From: an uncultured Oscillospiraceae bacterium
Lineage (GTDB): Bacteria; Bacillota; Clostridia; Oscillospirales; Ruminococcaceae
Assembly (NCBI GenBank): GCA_900553955.1
Contig: USFO01000002.1
Location: 1 to 58,801 of the forward strand
Reading direction: 5' to 3'
Length of the DNA stretch: 58,801 nucleotides
In this document: positions 43,861-53,181 of the stretch, one piece after another
How the letters are laid out: each line of letters starts with the position of its first letter
Numbering within the stretch: the stretch's first letter is position 1
The notes under the pieces: model-generated
The model's database searches: none
The model's input: only the letters and a program-made list of their open reading frames with translations
What the model was told of the DNA's origin: nothing
Translations under genes and position numbers: made by a program

Positions 43861-43968
43861 TTTTTTGCCGCCGCAACCGCCGGGTGACAAATTTCCGCGC
43901 CGGATTTGTTGTGTGCAACCGCCGGAAAATGTAATATAGGTACGAAAATTTTGATTGGGGGAAAACAG

Positions 43969-44889
43969 ATGGAAAGAATTATTGAAGTAGAAAATCTGAA
44001 CAAGTCCTTCGGCGAAGTTCACGCCGTGAATAGCCTTTCCTTTCATGTAAAGCAGGGCGAGCTTTTCGCCTTCCTCGGCGTGAACGGAGCAGGCAAATCT
44101 ACTACTATTTCGATTATCTGCGGGCAGCTCAAAAAGGACAGCGGCAGTGTTAAGGTCTGCGGCGAAAGTGTTGATTCCGGCATGGAGCACATTGCCGGAA
44201 AGCTTGGCGTTGTGTTCCAAAACTGTGTGCTCGATAAGGAGCTGACTGTAAAGGAGAATCTGCGCAGTCGCGCCGCGCTTTACGGAATCACGGGCGAAGC
44301 CTTCAAAAAACGCCTTGAGGAGCTTGCGATACTGCTTGACTTCGGGAATATAATAAATCGCCCGCTGGGCAAGCTTTCCGGCGGTCAGCGCCGCAGAATC
44401 GACATTGCCCGTGCGCTGCTGCACAAACCCGAGATTCTTATCCTCGACGAGCCGACAACCGGACTCGACCCACAGACCCGCCGCCTTTTGTGGAACGTGG
44501 TGCAGTCTTTGCGGAAGAACGAGAATATGACCGTGTTCCTCACCACCCACTATATGGAGGAGGCGGCGGACGCCGACTATGTGGTTGTGCTTGACAGCGG
44601 CAAAATCGCTGCAAAGGGAACTCCGCTGGAGCTGAAAAACAGATATACCGGCGACTTTATCACCATCTACGGCGCGGAAAAATCTGCGGCGGAAGCTCTT
44701 GGCCTGCCCTGTGAGCAGCTTCGCGACGCTGTTCGCCTTTCCGTTCCGAACACCGCTGCCGCAGCGGAGCTTATAGTAAAGCACCCGGAGCTTTTTAACG
44801 ATTTTGAGATTACCAAAGGAAAAATGGACGACGTGTTCCTTGCCATTACGGGCAAGAATCTTTCCGCAGAGGGGGAGGAGAAGCAATGA
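43969..44889 (+). CDS. ABC transporter ATPase (ABC-2 type, exporter)
   Basis: A 306-residue ATP-binding subunit. Walker A GVNGAGKSTT, Q-loop QNCVLDKELTV, signature LSGGQRRRIDIARAL, Walker B LILDEPTTGLDP and H-loop THYMEEA. About residues 230-306 form an extra C-terminal domain as in drug exporters of the DrrA/CcmA type. It overlaps the permease start by 4 bases. Confidence 0.94.
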   Translation: MERIIEVENLNKSFGEVHAVNSLSFHVKQGELFAFLGVNGAGKSTTISIICGQLKKDSGSVKVCGESVDSGMEHIAGKLGVVFQNCVLDKELTVKENLRSRAALYGITGEAFKKRLEELAILLDFGNIINRPLGKLSGGQRRRIDIARALLHKPEILILDEPTTGLDPQTRRLLWNVVQSLRKNENMTVFLTTHYMEEAADADYVVVLDSGKIAAKGTPLELKNRYTGDFITIYGAEKSAAEALGLPCEQLRDAVRLSVPNTAAAAELIVKHPELFNDFEITKGKMDDVFLAITGKNLSAEGEEKQ

Positions 44890-45782
44890 CCGGACTCGGA
44901 AATTTAATCATAAGAAACTGCAAGCTTTTCTTTAAGGATAAGGGAATGTTTTTCACCTCGCTTATAACTCCGCTTATCCTGCTGGTGCTTTACGCCACTT
45001 TTTTGGCGAAGATATACCGCAACAGCTTTGTTTCCGCGCTGCCCGCAGGCTTTACCGTTGACGACGCGCTGATTAACGCCACCGTCGGCGGGCAGCTTGC
45101 CTCATCCATCCTTGCGGTAAGCTGCGTTACCGTGGCGTTTTGCTCAAACCTGCTTATGGTTCAGGATAAAGTAAGCGGCGCAATAAACGACCTTACCGTT
45201 TCTCCGGTAAAGCGTTCGACCCTTGCCGTCGGTTATTTTTGCGCTTCCTCCGCAGTTACGATGATAATCAACTTTGCGGCGCTGGGCGCGTGCCTTGTCT
45301 ACCTCTACTGCACCGGGTGGTATATGTCCGCGGCGGATGTGGCGCTCACCGTGCTTGATGTGGTGCTGCTTACGCTGTTTGGAATTTCGCTTTCCTCCTG
45401 CATCAACTTTTTTCTTACCACAAACGGGCAGTGTTCCGCTGTGGGAACCATAGTCAGCGCAGGCTACGGCTTTTTCTGCGGAGCGTATATGCCCATATCA
45501 AGCTTTTCCGAGGGCTTGCAAAAGGTGCTTTCGTTCCTGCCGGGAACTTACGGCACAAGCCTTATCCGCAACCACTGTATGCGCGGCGCTTTTGCCGAAA
45601 TGGCAAACGCAGGCTTCCCGGAGCAGGCCATAGAGGCGATTCGCGATTCTATTGACTGCAATATGTACTTTTTCGGAAGCAAAGTGGAAATCGGCGGGAT
45701 GTACGCCATCCTCTGCGGCGCAACAGCGCTGTTTGTGGCGCTTTATGTGGCGTTTAATATGTTTGTACGCAAACGGAGTTAA
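44886..45782 (+). CDS. ABC-2 type permease
   Basis: A 298-residue membrane protein with about six helices of the ABC-2 family (LFFKDKGMFFTSLITPLILLVLY; SGAINDLTVSPVKRS coupling region; FCGAYMPISSFSEGLQKVLSFLPGTYG in the re-entrant region). It pairs with the ATPase just upstream (ATGA overlap). Substrate unknown; exporters with this layout often carry drugs or peptides. Confidence 0.9.
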   Translation: MTGLGNLIIRNCKLFFKDKGMFFTSLITPLILLVLYATFLAKIYRNSFVSALPAGFTVDDALINATVGGQLASSILAVSCVTVAFCSNLLMVQDKVSGAINDLTVSPVKRSTLAVGYFCASSAVTMIINFAALGACLVYLYCTGWYMSAADVALTVLDVVLLTLFGISLSSCINFFLTTNGQCSAVGTIVSAGYGFFCGAYMPISSFSEGLQKVLSFLPGTYGTSLIRNHCMRGAFAEMANAGFPEQAIEAIRDSIDCNMYFFGSKVEIGGMYAILCGATALFVALYVAFNMFVRKRS

Positions 45783-45802
45783 AAGCGAAAAGGCTTGATT
45801 TT

Positions 45803-46501
45803 ATGAGTATAACAAAAGAAAAAATCACAGTCGGGGGAATCCCGGCGATAATCTGGGGCAAATCCGCGGATAAAGCGTATATCCACGTTCACGGCAAGTG
45901 TTCCCGCAAGGAATACGCCCGGGGATTTGCCGAAATTGCCGAAGCAAAGGGCTTTCAGACCATAAGCTTCGACCTGCCGCAGCACGGCGAACGTGCGGAC
46001 GAGGATTACCCATGCGACATTTGGAACGGCATGGCCGACCTTTGCAAAATTTACGATTTCGCGGCAGGGAAGTGGCAGAGCATAAGCCTTTTTGCGTGCA
46101 GCATCGGCGCATTTTTCTCGCTTAACGCCTACGCGGAGCTGCCGCTCCAAAAGGCGCTGTTCCGGTCGCCCATTGTTGATATGAACCGGCTTATCCGCAA
46201 TATGTTTGAGTGGTTCGGCGTTACGGAGGAGGAACTGCACGAAAAAGGCGAAATCCCCACCCCGGTGGAAACTCTTTCGTGGAAGTATTACACCTATGTG
46301 CGGGAGCACCCCATAGAAAAGTGGAGCATTCCCACCGCGGTGCTTTACGGCGGGCTTGATAATCTTCAGCCGCGGGAAGCAATAGAGGCGTTCTGCGAAA
46401 GGTTCGGTGCGGCGCTCACCGTTTCCGAGCAAAGCGAGCACCCGTTCATGGCGGAAAGCGACACGCCCATCGTGGCGGGCTGGCTTGAAGCCAACATATA
46501 A
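45803..46501 (+). CDS. alpha/beta hydrolase
   Basis: A 232-residue cytoplasmic protein with the fold's first strand (AIIWGKSADKAYIHVHG), the nucleophile elbow ACSIG (S100; the G before the serine is A), and the C-terminal histidine SEHPF (H213). An acid in AVLYGGLDN is plausible. Substrate unknown. It lies 20 bases after the permease and 58 before the next ABC gene, so it may belong to the same transcript. Confidence 0.8.
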   Translation: MSITKEKITVGGIPAIIWGKSADKAYIHVHGKCSRKEYARGFAEIAEAKGFQTISFDLPQHGERADEDYPCDIWNGMADLCKIYDFAAGKWQSISLFACSIGAFFSLNAYAELPLQKALFRSPIVDMNRLIRNMFEWFGVTEEELHEKGEIPTPVETLSWKYYTYVREHPIEKWSIPTAVLYGGLDNLQPREAIEAFCERFGAALTVSEQSEHPFMAESDTPIVAGWLEANI

Positions 46502-46558
46502 AGTATGCACAATGTAAAATCACAATAAATCTAAACAAAAGGTAAAGGAGAGAACACT

Positions 46559-47269
46559 ATGCTGAACATCAGTCACCTGACCAAAACCTACGGAGAGAAA
46601 AAGGCCGTGGATGATCTTTCGCTCCACATCGCACCCGGCGAAATCTACGGCTTTATCGGTCACAACGGAGCGGGCAAAACCACAACCATAAAAGCTGTTG
46701 TGGGCATTTTGCAGTTCGACGAGGGTGAAATCACCATTGACGGCGTTTCCGTAAAGGACGACCCCATCGCCTGCAAAAAGAAAATCGCCTACATTCCGGA
46801 TAACCCCGACCTTTACGATTTTATGAGCGGCATAAAATACCTTAATTTTGTTGCGGATATTTTCGGCGTTTCCGCCGAAGACCGCCGGGAGCGTATTAAA
46901 AAGTACGCGGATATGTTCGAGCTGACGGATGACCTTGCACAGCCCATTTCCGCCTATTCCCACGGCATGAAGCAGAAGCTTGCCATAATCTCCGCATGGC
47001 TTCACGAACCTAAGCTTATTATTATGGACGAACCCTTCGTGGGACTTGACCCGAAGGCCTCGTTCCTGCTCAAGGAAATGATGCACGAGGTCTGCGAAAA
47101 AGGCGGCGCGATTTTCTTTTCCACCCACGTTCTTGAGGTTGCGGAAAAGCTCTGCGACAAGGTCGCCATCATCAAAGGCGGCAAGCTTATCCGCTCCGGT
47201 ACCATGGAGGAGGTTAAGGGTGACGACAGCCTGGAGGAAGTATTCCTTGAACTGGAGGGAGATAAATAA
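46559..47269 (+). CDS. ABC transporter ATPase 2
   Basis: A 236-residue ATP-binding subunit. Walker A GHNGAGKTTT, signature YSHGMKQKLAIISAW (SHGMKQ form, typical of the multi-helix ABC-2 group), Walker B LIIMDEPFVGLDP. AAAGGAG precedes ATG. It shares the stop/start with the permease (47269). Confidence 0.94.
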   Translation: MLNISHLTKTYGEKKAVDDLSLHIAPGEIYGFIGHNGAGKTTTIKAVVGILQFDEGEITIDGVSVKDDPIACKKKIAYIPDNPDLYDFMSGIKYLNFVADIFGVSAEDRRERIKKYADMFELTDDLAQPISAYSHGMKQKLAIISAWLHEPKLIIMDEPFVGLDPKASFLLKEMMHEVCEKGGAIFFSTHVLEVAEKLCDKVAIIKGGKLIRSGTMEEVKGDDSLEEVFLELEGDK

Positions 47270-48864
47270 TGCTTAAAACCCTGCTTAAAAAACAGCTTTA
47301 TGAGCTGAATTACACCTTTTTCTATGACCAGAAAAAAGGCAAAATGCGCTCCAAAGGCTCAAGCATAACGCTGATTGCACTTTATGTGCTGCTTATGGTG
47401 GGCGTTGTGGGCGGAATGTTTGCGATATTTGCCGCAATGGCTTGCCCACCGCTTGTGGAAGCGGGCATGGGCTGGCTCTATTTCAGCATTTTCAGCATGG
47501 TAGCAGTGGCAATGGGCGTTTTCGGAAGCGTGTTCAACACCTATTCCGGGCTTTACCTTGCAAAAGACAACGATTTGCTGCTTTCCATGCCGATTCCGGT
47601 GCGGTATCTGCTTATCGTCCGCCTTGCGGGCGTTTACCTGATGGGGCTTATGTTCTCCGCAATGGTGCTGCTGCCCGCAGTTATAGTTTATCTTGTAAAC
47701 GTATTCAGTGTTCCGGCGCTTCTCGGCGGATTGCTGCTGCTCATATCGGTTTCCGCACTGGTTTTGGTTCTCTCCTGCCTTCTTGGCTGGGTCGTGGCGA
47801 AAATCAGCCTCAAGCTTAAAAATAAAAGCTTCATCACCGTTATTGTGTCCCTTGCGTTCTTTGCGGCGTATTATTTCTTCTATTTCAAAGCAAGCGAGCT
47901 GCTCCAAAGCCTTATTGAAAATGCGGTGGCCATCGGCGGCAGCATAAAATCCGCGGCGTACCCGCTCTACATCCTTGGCAAAATGGGCGAGGGCGACTTC
48001 GTCGCGGCGGCGATTATCGTGATTGTGTCCGTGGTGCTTGTGGCGCTGACCATGTGGATACTCTCCCGCGGATTTATCAAAATCGCCACCTCTACCGGCG
48101 CGACGGAGAAAGTCAAGTACAAAGAAACCGTCGCGAAGCAGGCAAGCATCTCTGCGGCGCTGCTGCGCAAGGAGTTTATGCGCTTTACCTCAAGCCCGAA
48201 CTATATGCTCAACTGCGGCTTTGGCATAATCATGCTGCCCATTGCGGCGGTGCTGTTGCTTATAAAAGGGCGTGTGTTCGCCGCCATGCTCGCCGTCACC
48301 TTCGGCGGAGAAAGCGGAATAATGGCTGTGCTCGCCGCGGGAGCTATGTGTATGCTTGCTTCCATGAACGATATGACCGCACCCTCCGTTTCGCTTGAAG
48401 GCAAATCCATCTGGATTGCGCAGTCCATGCCCATCGAACCGTGGCAGGCGCTTCGTGCAAAGCTCGAAATGCACCTGCTCCTTACCGAAATCCCCATACT
48501 CCTTTGCGGAATCTGCGCGGTGATTGTTTTGCAGCCCACCGCGGCAGAAAGCGTTTTTGTAATCGTTCTGCCGCTGCTTTACGGTGTGCTTTTTGCCTGT
48601 ATCGGGCTTTTTGCCGACCTTAAAAGACCCAATCTTAAATGGACGAACGAAATCGTTCCGGTAAAGCAAAGCATAAGCGCTATGTTTGTGATTTTCGGCG
48701 GCTGGGTTTATACCTTCGCGGTTGTGGGTCTGTATTTTGCGGTGGGAAATGTTATCTCCGCATGGCTTTATCTGCTTATCGCGTCCGTGCTCACCGCGGG
48801 TGCAAGCGCATTGCTGCTTCATTGGATTCGCACCAAAGGTGCAAAAACATTTGCTGCTCTGTAA
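47269..48864 (+). CDS. ABC-2-like permease 2 (large)
   Basis: A 531-residue membrane protein with about twelve helices. It works with the ATPase just upstream. SGLYLAKDNDLLLSMPIPVRYLLIVRL (about residues 87-113) fits large clostridial permeases whose substrates are mostly unknown. It has GTGCTC words near 48320 and 48790, and its end is followed by three GTGCTC palindromes. Confidence 0.85.
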   Translation: MLKTLLKKQLYELNYTFFYDQKKGKMRSKGSSITLIALYVLLMVGVVGGMFAIFAAMACPPLVEAGMGWLYFSIFSMVAVAMGVFGSVFNTYSGLYLAKDNDLLLSMPIPVRYLLIVRLAGVYLMGLMFSAMVLLPAVIVYLVNVFSVPALLGGLLLLISVSALVLVLSCLLGWVVAKISLKLKNKSFITVIVSLAFFAAYYFFYFKASELLQSLIENAVAIGGSIKSAAYPLYILGKMGEGDFVAAAIIVIVSVVLVALTMWILSRGFIKIATSTGATEKVKYKETVAKQASISAALLRKEFMRFTSSPNYMLNCGFGIIMLPIAAVLLLIKGRVFAAMLAVTFGGESGIMAVLAAGAMCMLASMNDMTAPSVSLEGKSIWIAQSMPIEPWQALRAKLEMHLLLTEIPILLCGICAVIVLQPTAAESVFVIVLPLLYGVLFACIGLFADLKRPNLKWTNEIVPVKQSISAMFVIFGGWVYTFAVVGLYFAVGNVISAWLYLLIASVLTAGASALLLHWIRTKGAKTFAAL

Positions 48865-48870
48865 ACAAAA

Positions 48871-48976
48871 AAGTCCCTTCGTGCTCGTTTGAGCACGAAG
48901 GGACTTCACATAATGGTAATTTGAGCACGGCGTGCTCAAATTAAAAAGTCCGTGCTCATTTTGAGCACGGACTTTG
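48871..48976. repeat. three GTGCTC/GAGCAC palindromes in a row
   Basis: 48871-48906 is a 16-base stem (AAGTCCCTTCGTGCTC and its complement, loop GTTT). 48918-48942 is AATTTGAGCAC against GTGCTCAAATT, in the opposite orientation. 48945-48976 is AAAGTCCGTGCTCA against TGAGCACGGACTTT. All are perfect. The first and third fit terminators for the convergent permease and clpB genes. Confidence 0.9.
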
Positions 48977-48985
48977 AAGCTCGCA

Positions 48986-51562
48986 TTATCTGCACACAAG
49001 CTCGCCGTTTTCTGCGTCAACGGTGATGGTGTAATCCTCGGCAATGTCGCCGGAGATAATCTTCTTCGCCACAAGGGTTTCAAGACTGCTTTGCAGGTAG
49101 CGGCGCAGGGGTCTTGCACCGTACACAGGGTCAAAGCCGCGGTCGATGATAAGCTCTTTGGCGGCGTCGGTGACGGAAAGGTTAATGCTCTTGTCCGCAA
49201 GGCGTTTTTTAAGGGAATCGAGCATAATGTCGATAATTCCTTTAAGATTATCCTTGGTGAGCGGGCGGAAGAATATTGTTTCGTCAAGGCGGTTGAGGAA
49301 CTCCGGACGGAAGCTGCGGCGCAGCTCCGCCATAACGCCCTCCTTCGCCTGTTCGGAAATATTGCCGTTTTCGTCAATGCCGTCAAGCAGGTACTGGCTG
49401 CCCAGGTTCGAGGTGAGAATAATTATGGTGTTCTTAAAGTCCACGGTGCGGCCTTGGCTGTCGGTAATTCTGCCGTCGTCAAGCACCTGGAGCAGGATAT
49501 TGAACACATCCGGGTGGGCTTTTTCCACCTCGTCGAACAGCACCACGGAATAGGGCTTTCTGCGAACGGCCTCGGTAAGCTGACCGCCCTCGTCATAGCC
49601 CACATAGCCGGGAGGCGCTCCGATAAGGCGGGATACGGAGTATTTCTCCATGTATTCCGTCATATCTATACGAACCATATTGTGTTCGTCGTCGAACAGA
49701 CACTCCGCAAGGGATTTTGCAAGCTCGGTTTTGCCCACACCGGTGGGTCCCAAGAACAGGAAGCTGCCGATAGGCCTGTTCGGGTCGGAAATGCCGGCTC
49801 TGGAGCGCAGAATAGCCTCCGTTACCTTTTCAACCGCTTCGTCCTGCCCCACAACTCTCTTGTGAATTATCTCCGAAAGGTGAAGCAGCTTTTCGCGCTC
49901 GCCCTCCATGAGCTTGGAAACGGGAATACCCGTCCATTTTGCCACAATGGCGGCGATTTCCTCCTCGGTCACGGTGTCGTGAACAAGGGTGTTCTCCCGG
50001 CGCTGCTCGCTCTGCTTTTCCGCTTCGGCAAGGCGCTTTTCAAGGGCGGGCAGGTCGGAATATTTGAGCTTTGCGGCTCTTTCGTATTCGTAACGGAGCT
50101 GTGCCTGCTCAATATCCGCGTGCATTTGCTCAATCTCTGATTTAAGGCGCTTTACCTCGTCCACGCTTTGCTTTTCGGTTTCCCAGCGGGACTTCATCTC
50201 GTTGAATTTATCTTTATATTCCGCAAGCTCCGCGCCCAGCTTCTCAAGGCGTTCCTTGGAGAGCTTGTCGGTCTCCTTTTTAAGCGCCATTTCTTCGATT
50301 TCAAGCTGCATTATCTTACGGCGAACGTCGTCAAGCTCCGCAGGCATGGAGTCAATGTCCGTGCGAATGGAGGCGCAGGCCTCGTCAACAAGGTCAATGG
50401 CCTTATCCGGAAGAAAACGGTCGGTGATATAGCGGTCGGAAAGGGTTGCCGCCGCCACAAGGGCGCTGTCGTGAATACGAACGCCGTGATAGACCTCATA
50501 GCGCTCTTTAAGACCTCTAAGAATGGAAATGGTGTCCTCCACGGTGGGTTCGTCCACCATTACGGGCTGGAAACGGCGTTCCAGGGCGGCGTCCTTTTCA
50601 ATATACTTTCTGTATTCGTCAAGGGTGGTGGCGCCTATGCAGTGCAGCTCGCCTCTGGCAAGCATGGGCTTCAGGAGGTTGCCTGCGTCCATGCTGCCCT
50701 CGGTTTTGCCCGCGCCCACTATGGTGTGCAGCTCATCGATGAACAGCAGAATTTTGCCCTCGGACTTCTTGATTTCCTCAAGCACCGCCTTGAGTCTTTC
50801 CTCAAATTCGCCGCGGTACTTTGCGCCGGCGATAAGGGAGCCCATATCAAGGCTGAATATGGTTTTGTCCTTCAGCCCTTCCGGAACGTCCCCCCGGACT
50901 ATACGCTGAGCAAGCCCCTCGGCGATGGCGGTTTTACCTACGCCGGGTTCGCCGATGAGCACGGGATTGTTCTTCGTCTTTCTTGAAAGAATACGGATTA
51001 CGTTTCTGATTTCGGTATCACGGCCGATAACCGGGTCAAGCTCGTTGCCGCGGGCGCGCTTTACAAGGTCGGTGCCGAATTTCGACAGTGCGTCGTAGGT
51101 ATCCTCCGGGTTATCGTTCGTAACCGGGCGGGTTTTTACTTTTGCAAGCTCCTCCGCAAACGCACCCTTGGTAATTCCGTGGGTATTGAAAATTTTGCGG
51201 ATTTGCGGGGTCATATTCGCAAAAATGCCGAGCATAAGGTGCTCCACGGAAACATATTCGTCCCCCATGCTCTTTGCGGCCTTTTCCGCCGAACGGATTA
51301 TGAGATCCGTCTCCGAGGCGAGATACATTTCTCCGCCGGAGACCTTCGGCAGGGTGGAGATGTAGGAATCAAGCTCCGCCAAAAGATTGTTGCAGTCCGC
51401 TCCCATTTTGCCGAGGATGGAGGGGATAAGTCCGCCGTCCTGGTCAATCAGGGAGTAGAGAAGATGCTCCGGAACAAGGGCTTGGTTTTCGTTTTCCCTT
51501 GCTATGTTCTGAGCGTTCTGAATGGCTTCGATGGTTTTTTGTGTGAAATTTTGAGTATTCAT
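48986..51562 (-). CDS. clpB: disaggregase ClpB
   Basis: An 858-residue AAA+ chaperone that pulls proteins from aggregates with DnaK. Clp N-domain (about residues 1-145), first ATPase with GEPGVGKTA and LLFIDELHTIVGAG, coiled-coil middle domain (about 405-520), second ATPase with GPTGVGKTE and VVLFDEVEKAHPD. AGGTGA precedes ATG. No CIRCE or CtsR box was seen upstream; it follows the ribbon-helix-helix gene by 33 bases and is probably read from that gene's promoter. Confidence 0.97.
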   Translation of the reverse strand: MNTQNFTQKTIEAIQNAQNIARENENQALVPEHLLYSLIDQDGGLIPSILGKMGADCNNLLAELDSYISTLPKVSGGEMYLASETDLIIRSAEKAAKSMGDEYVSVEHLMLGIFANMTPQIRKIFNTHGITKGAFAEELAKVKTRPVTNDNPEDTYDALSKFGTDLVKRARGNELDPVIGRDTEIRNVIRILSRKTKNNPVLIGEPGVGKTAIAEGLAQRIVRGDVPEGLKDKTIFSLDMGSLIAGAKYRGEFEERLKAVLEEIKKSEGKILLFIDELHTIVGAGKTEGSMDAGNLLKPMLARGELHCIGATTLDEYRKYIEKDAALERRFQPVMVDEPTVEDTISILRGLKERYEVYHGVRIHDSALVAAATLSDRYITDRFLPDKAIDLVDEACASIRTDIDSMPAELDDVRRKIMQLEIEEMALKKETDKLSKERLEKLGAELAEYKDKFNEMKSRWETEKQSVDEVKRLKSEIEQMHADIEQAQLRYEYERAAKLKYSDLPALEKRLAEAEKQSEQRRENTLVHDTVTEEEIAAIVAKWTGIPVSKLMEGEREKLLHLSEIIHKRVVGQDEAVEKVTEAILRSRAGISDPNRPIGSFLFLGPTGVGKTELAKSLAECLFDDEHNMVRIDMTEYMEKYSVSRLIGAPPGYVGYDEGGQLTEAVRRKPYSVVLFDEVEKAHPDVFNILLQVLDDGRITDSQGRTVDFKNTIIILTSNLGSQYLLDGIDENGNISEQAKEGVMAELRRSFRPEFLNRLDETIFFRPLTKDNLKGIIDIMLDSLKKRLADKSINLSVTDAAKELIIDRGFDPVYGARPLRRYLQSSLETLVAKKIISGDIAEDYTITVDAENGELVCR

Positions 51563-51595
51563 AGAATCACCTGCTTTGTGAAGGTATATGTGAAT

Positions 51596-52243
51596 TTATA
51601 TGATTATGCTTTGTCTTGCTATATGCTCGGCGTAGAGATGCTCCACATCCTGCCCGGAGTACCTGCCGGAGAGAAAGCCCTTCATCAGCTTATCGAAAAG
51701 CTCGATATAGCCGGAAAGCACCTCCGCCAGCTCCTGCGCGGTAAAATTGCGCTGCGGAATCGGGATGCTGCGGCAGAATTTGTTGTAATAAAGGGCATAG
51801 CTTACATCACAAACGCCGTACCTCGGCAGATATTTCTGCTCGATATTGTGCCACAGACGGAAGAACTCCGTCATATCGGAGATAAGCGCCGCACTTTGAG
51901 TGCGGAATATCACCGAAAGCTCGCCTATGGACTCCTTTCCGTTTTCGTAAAGCTCCACCTCGTACTTCACGGTGGGGCGGTATTTATATTCAAGGCTGCT
52001 TTTAAGCGACATTGTAAGGTCGTTGGGCGTAAAGAACGGCACAAGCTGCCCGTAGGGCGCAACCGCCTCCTCAATCGCCTGAAAAACATCGTTTATCCGG
52101 CGCTGGGGCGTGGTCATGCCGAGATATTCCGCCAAAATCTGATTTATCAGATTTGAACGGTTCGTCCCGCGCTTGTGAGCCAAAAGATCCGCTTCCCGAA
52201 CCACGTCGTCGCTGAGCATAAGGCTGTATAATGTCTTTTTCAA
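51596..52243 (-). CDS. ribbon-helix-helix protein with unknown helical domain
   Basis: A 215-residue protein. The first about 45 residues are a ribbon-helix-helix DNA-binding fold (LYSLMLSDDVVREADLLAHKRG then TNRSNLINQILAEYLGM). The rest is a mostly helical domain I do not recognise. The start is TTG at 52243: AAAGGAG lies 9 bases upstream and puts the beta strand LYSLML at the N-terminus; the longer frame adds 11 unsupported residues. It is upstream of clpB in the same transcript, so a role in stress control is possible, but this is only from position. Confidence 0.65.
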   Translation of the reverse strand: MKKTLYSLMLSDDVVREADLLAHKRGTNRSNLINQILAEYLGMTTPQRRINDVFQAIEEAVAPYGQLVPFFTPNDLTMSLKSSLEYKYRPTVKYEVELYENGKESIGELSVIFRTQSAALISDMTEFFRLWHNIEQKYLPRYGVCDVSYALYYNKFCRSIPIPQRNFTAQELAEVLSGYIELFDKLMKGFLSGRYSGQDVEHLYAEHIARQSIII

Positions 52244-52274
52244 GAGTATCAACTCCTTTTGTTTTCTGAATACC

Positions 52275-52302
52275 ATAATATCACAGTCTGAAACTTTGTC
52301 AA
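52275..52302 (-). promoter_or_regulatory. promoter of the ribbon-helix-helix/clpB operon
   Basis: Minus strand: TTGACA (52297-52302), 16-base spacer, TATTAT (52275-52280). No heat-shock operator was recognised. Confidence 0.75.
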
Positions 52303-52372
52303 GGGATTTATATAAATCTTAACACAAAGTTAATATTTTTTAGAGCGAGTTTATGACAGAAAAAAGCCGTAC

Positions 52373-52426
52373 TTGCCAAATTTCTGTAAGCGTATATAAT
52401 TATAATATACCTTAAATAAACCTTAA
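52373..52426 (+). promoter_or_regulatory. promoter and direct repeats of the two-component operon
   Basis: TTGCCA (52373-52378), 16-base spacer, TATAAT (52395-52400). Downstream CTTAA occurs at 52411 and 52422, spaced 11 bases, the pattern of tandem OmpR/PhoB-type sites; autoregulation is possible. Confidence 0.6.
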
Positions 52427-52485
52427 TATTTTAACGGCTTTATTCTTAAAGCTTTTCCTGATAAACTTTTTACGGAGGCGAAAAT

Positions 52486-53181
52486 ATGTACACAATTCTT
52501 ATCTGTGATGACGACAAAGACATACGCACCGCACTCAAAATCTATCTCACCGGGGAGGGTTACCGGGTGCTCGAAGCCGAAAACGGCAGGGACGCCGTTT
52601 CCGTAACGGAGCATAACGAGGTTCATTTGGTGCTTATGGATATAATGATGCCGCAGATGGACGGCGTTTCCGCCACGGCGAAGCTTCGGGAGGAATACAA
52701 TCTGCCCATAATCCTGCTTACCGCAAAAAGCGAGGACAACGACAAAATTCTCGGCCTTACCGCCGGAGCGGACGACTATATCACAAAGCCGTTTAATCCG
52801 CTGGAGGTAATAGCCAGAGTGAAGGCACAGCTCCGGCGCTACGCCTATTTGGGCGGCATGGAGCAAAAGCCGCAAAAGGCTTTTGCCATCGGCGGAATCG
52901 AGCTGGACGACGAGGGGAAAACCGTCACCCTTAACGGCGAAGAGGTTGCCCTTACGCCCACGGAATATGACATTCTGAGGCTCTTTCTTGCAAATCCGGG
53001 CAAGGTCTTTTCGTCAAAGGAGATATATTCCTCCGTGTGGGACAGCGACCCCATGGGCGCGGAGGGAACCATTGCGGTGCATATTCGCCATCTTCGCGAA
53101 AAGCTGGAGATCGACCCCGCAAACCCTCGTTACCTGAAGGTCGTTTGGGGAAAGGGCTATAAAATGGAGGATAAAAAATGA
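52486..53181 (+). CDS. OmpR-family response regulator
   Basis: A 231-residue regulator. Receiver domain with acidic D8-D10, phosphoacceptor D52 (LVLMDIMMPQMDG), and K102 in ITKPFNP. A winged-helix DNA-binding domain follows (ALTPTEYDILRLFLANPGKVFS and VHIRHLREKLE, YLKVVWGKGYKME). CGGAGG precedes ATG. It overlaps the kinase by 4 bases. Confidence 0.95.
   Translation: MYTILICDDDKDIRTALKIYLTGEGYRVLEAENGRDAVSVTEHNEVHLVLMDIMMPQMDGVSATAKLREEYNLPIILLTAKSEDNDKILGLTAGADDYITKPFNPLEVIARVKAQLRRYAYLGGMEQKPQKAFAIGGIELDDEGKTVTLNGEEVALTPTEYDILRLFLANPGKVFSSKEIYSSVWDSDPMGAEGTIAVHIRHLREKLEIDPANPRYLKVVWGKGYKMEDKK

Noticed and set aside
43513..44886. 457-codon minus-strand frame
   Set aside because: Antisense of the TetR and ABC ATPase genes; no supporting signal.
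51562..52302. CIRCE or CtsR operator for clpB
   Set aside because: No TTAGCACTC-N9-GAGTGCTAA and no AGGTCAAA direct repeat was found upstream of clpB or of the preceding gene.
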